Source: CAZTAK01 sp964611585 | GTDB taxonomy: Bacteria; Pseudomonadota; Alphaproteobacteria; SHVP01 | DNA length: 64,000 nt | Assembly (NCBI GenBank): GCA_964611585.1 | Contig: CAZTAK010000001.1 | Span: forward strand, 11,265-75,264 | Direction of reading: 5' to 3' | Position numbers and translations under genes: made by a program | The notes under the pieces: model-generated | Told to the model about the DNA's origin: nothing | The model's database searches: none | Seen by the model: only the letters and a program-made list of their open reading frames with translations | In this document: piece after piece, positions 62,843 to 64,000 of the stretch | Numbering within the stretch: position 1 is the stretch's first letter | Layout of the letters: every line of letters starts with the position of its first letter

Positions 62843-63740
62843 GGCACAGCGTTAGACCAGCCCCGGGACCAGCACAAGGCGCACTGACGCGGTCCACCGG
62901 GCAAAAGCGGCGCAGCCCCTTCCAGACCCGCCAATCCGAGGCGGCGATACCGACAACCTGGCACCGCAGTCAGCGTTCCACCGGCCCAATCCACAACATG
63001 TTGGGTAGATATCCCGAGAGAACACAAAAATCGGTTGCAGGTCCGATTCGGGGCGGGTAGGATTCGTACAAGCTGAACGCCAGGGCTGCACAGGTAATGG
63101 GACCCTGCGCACTGACCTCCCGCGAGAGGCACACCCTGACGTTCTGGAGCCGCTCAAGCCCCTGACACGCGCAAGTGGACGGGGTTTTTCCGTTTCAGGG
63201 CCCCGCGGCGCCGTTGCCGGTACCGCACAACCCCTTGCGGGAGCCTGCCAAAGACCGCCCTCCCAACCCGTGGCCGCAGTCGCCCGAAGACAACGCCGAC
63301 CCAGACCCGGAAAGGTAGCCCGCCCGACCGCCTGCCGCCCGAACCCGGCCCCCGAAAGAGTCGGACCCCGGCACAGGCCCCGTTGCGTCCGCCCGGCTGG
63401 CGGCCGGACCTTCCCGAAGGAAGGGCCGAACCGGTCACCGAACCCGAAACCCTGCCCCGGCCCCAGCAACTGGCGCCCGAAGGCGTCCAAGACTGAAACC
63501 CGGACCCGGATCCCGGCCGACGGGCCCGACCGGCCAGCGTACGCTCCAAAGGAGGGACCTCCCCAGAAACGCACGACCAAGCGTTCGAAGCACCATCGCG
63601 GTGGAGACCCACCGGTCCCCGAACGAACATTCCACCTAGCAGCGAAGTCGTCCCCTCGGAAACCTCCCCGATCCGCGCGGCCGCCAAATTCCCCGAAAGA
63701 AACCCGCCGACCACTCCGAACCAAGGACCGTCACGCTCAC
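62843..63740. other. Gene-free, strand-skewed GC-rich stretch
   Basis: No gene is supported on either strand; open frames of over 200 codons exist only because T (or A on the other strand) is so rare that stops do not occur, and they are Arg/Gly/Pro-rich with no motif. In 63241-63720 I counted about 38 T in 480 bases (about 8%) on the plus strand with C far above G. A 10-base palindrome CAACATGTTG lies at 62994. Confidence 0.6.
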
Positions 63741-63754
63741 GCGTGCATGGAAAG

Positions 63755-63871
63755 TGTGCAGAAGCGAAGCCGCGCTGGCAACGAAATTCGTCATTCTGGG
63801 TGAAAAAAACTGTGTAAAACCAACGGCTTATATCACATAACACAAACAATTTTTCCACAGCCTTGTACACA
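63755..63871. other. AT-rich patch with four near-match DnaA boxes
   Basis: Nine-base sequences with one mismatch to TTATNCACA: TGTGCAGAA (63755, complement), TGTGTAAAA (63811, complement), TTTTCCACA (63851) and TTGTACACA (63863). The patch around 63781-63860 is AT-rich in a GC-rich context. A replication-origin-like or DnaA-regulated site is possible; no dnaA, parAB or hemE gene is in view. An ATG at 63989-63991 near the window end may begin a next gene that cannot be judged. Confidence 0.35.
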
Positions 63872-64000
63872 GACCGCGATCGCTGGTAGCCGGCGGCGCG
63901 ATATTCCCTGCATCTAGTGGCGGCTGTCACATTGGGCGCCGCCCGGGTGGTCGGCCCCCATTGATTGGTCCAGTTTGAATGTTAGTGCATGACCGGCCTG

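Noticed and set aside
63154..63930. Minus-strand frame of 258 codons and overlapping plus-strand frame in the T-poor region
   Set aside because: Both result from scarcity of stop codons in the skewed sequence; the translations are low-complexity with no motif and no ribosome site.

Overview
The window is GC-rich bacterial DNA (roughly two-thirds G+C by eye). The gene families point to an aerobic, Gram-negative alphaproteobacterium, perhaps Rhodospirillales-like: an Mla lipid-transport locus with a STAS-MlaE permease, a CC0125-type lipoprotein, KorAB with an FprA-type reductase, GcvR-like ACT proteins, many c-di-GMP/cAMP signalling proteins, and alphaproteobacterial-style intergenic palindromes. 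This placement is inference; there is no rRNA or marker phylogeny here. I see no rRNA, convincing tRNA, CRISPR array, transposase or phage gene.

Layout. (1) 0.1-5 kb: a glutathionyl-hydroquinone-reductase-like gene cut by an amber codon, a glyoxalase-fold protein, a frameshifted cytochrome P460, a PA14 protein and a small membrane protein. (2) 5.1-11.5 kb (+): an SDR, two unusual double-domain alpha/beta-hydrolase-fold proteins, a GT9 glycosyltransferase, a carboxymuconolactone-decarboxylase-like protein and a Rid protein. (3) 12.8-18.4 kb (+): a tightly coupled operon of aconitase-type large and small subunits, an isocitrate-lyase-superfamily lyase and two CoA-transferase-type subunits, resembling the dimethylmaleate/dimethylmalate arm of nicotinate fermentation, then a methyltransferase gene with two amber codons. 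(4) 18.4-25 kb: a lipoprotein, two PuuE-like deacetylases with a carbamoylsarcosine-amidase-like protein, then a patch of phosphorelay genes (Hpt and receiver proteins), two of them damaged, around a Sel1 protein. (5) 25-32.5 kb (-): KorB/KorA, ferredoxin-NADP reductase, an MBL-fold hydrolase, UspA and an NnrU protein. (6) 32.6-37 kb: a racemase-fold protein and the four-gene Mla-type retrograde lipid transporter. (7) 37-45.4 kb: cytochrome c, an HD-GYP protein, a candidate very small RNA gene, and a peptide-type ABC transporter with a fused double ATPase. (8) 45.6-53.7 kb: a degenerate-receiver/GGDEF/EAL protein, a GcvR-like protein, Pgk, a GAF-GAF-PAS-adenylate cyclase coupled to a 36-residue-repeat coiled-coil protein, and an FG-GAP-like protein. 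(9) 53.9-62.2 kb: a hydantoin/carbamoyl-amino-acid module with D- and L-carbamoylase types divergent from HyuA/HyuB, and an SLC13/RCK-type transporter. (10) 62.2-64 kb: an exported YqgE-like protein, then about 1.1 kb without a supported gene, containing a strongly T-poor stretch beside an AT-rich patch with near-match DnaA boxes.

How it fits together. Several modules share a theme of small organic nitrogen and carboxylate catabolism: cyclic amides/ureides (19.3-22 kb and 53.9-60.3 kb) and branched dicarboxylates (12.8-17.1 kb). They sit beside second-messenger proteins in which conserved residues are often altered. Five genes are visibly damaged (four in-frame TAG codons in three genes, one out-of-frame deletion, one 5' truncation). 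TAG is also the normal terminator of many intact genes here, so real decay or assembly error is likelier than recoding.
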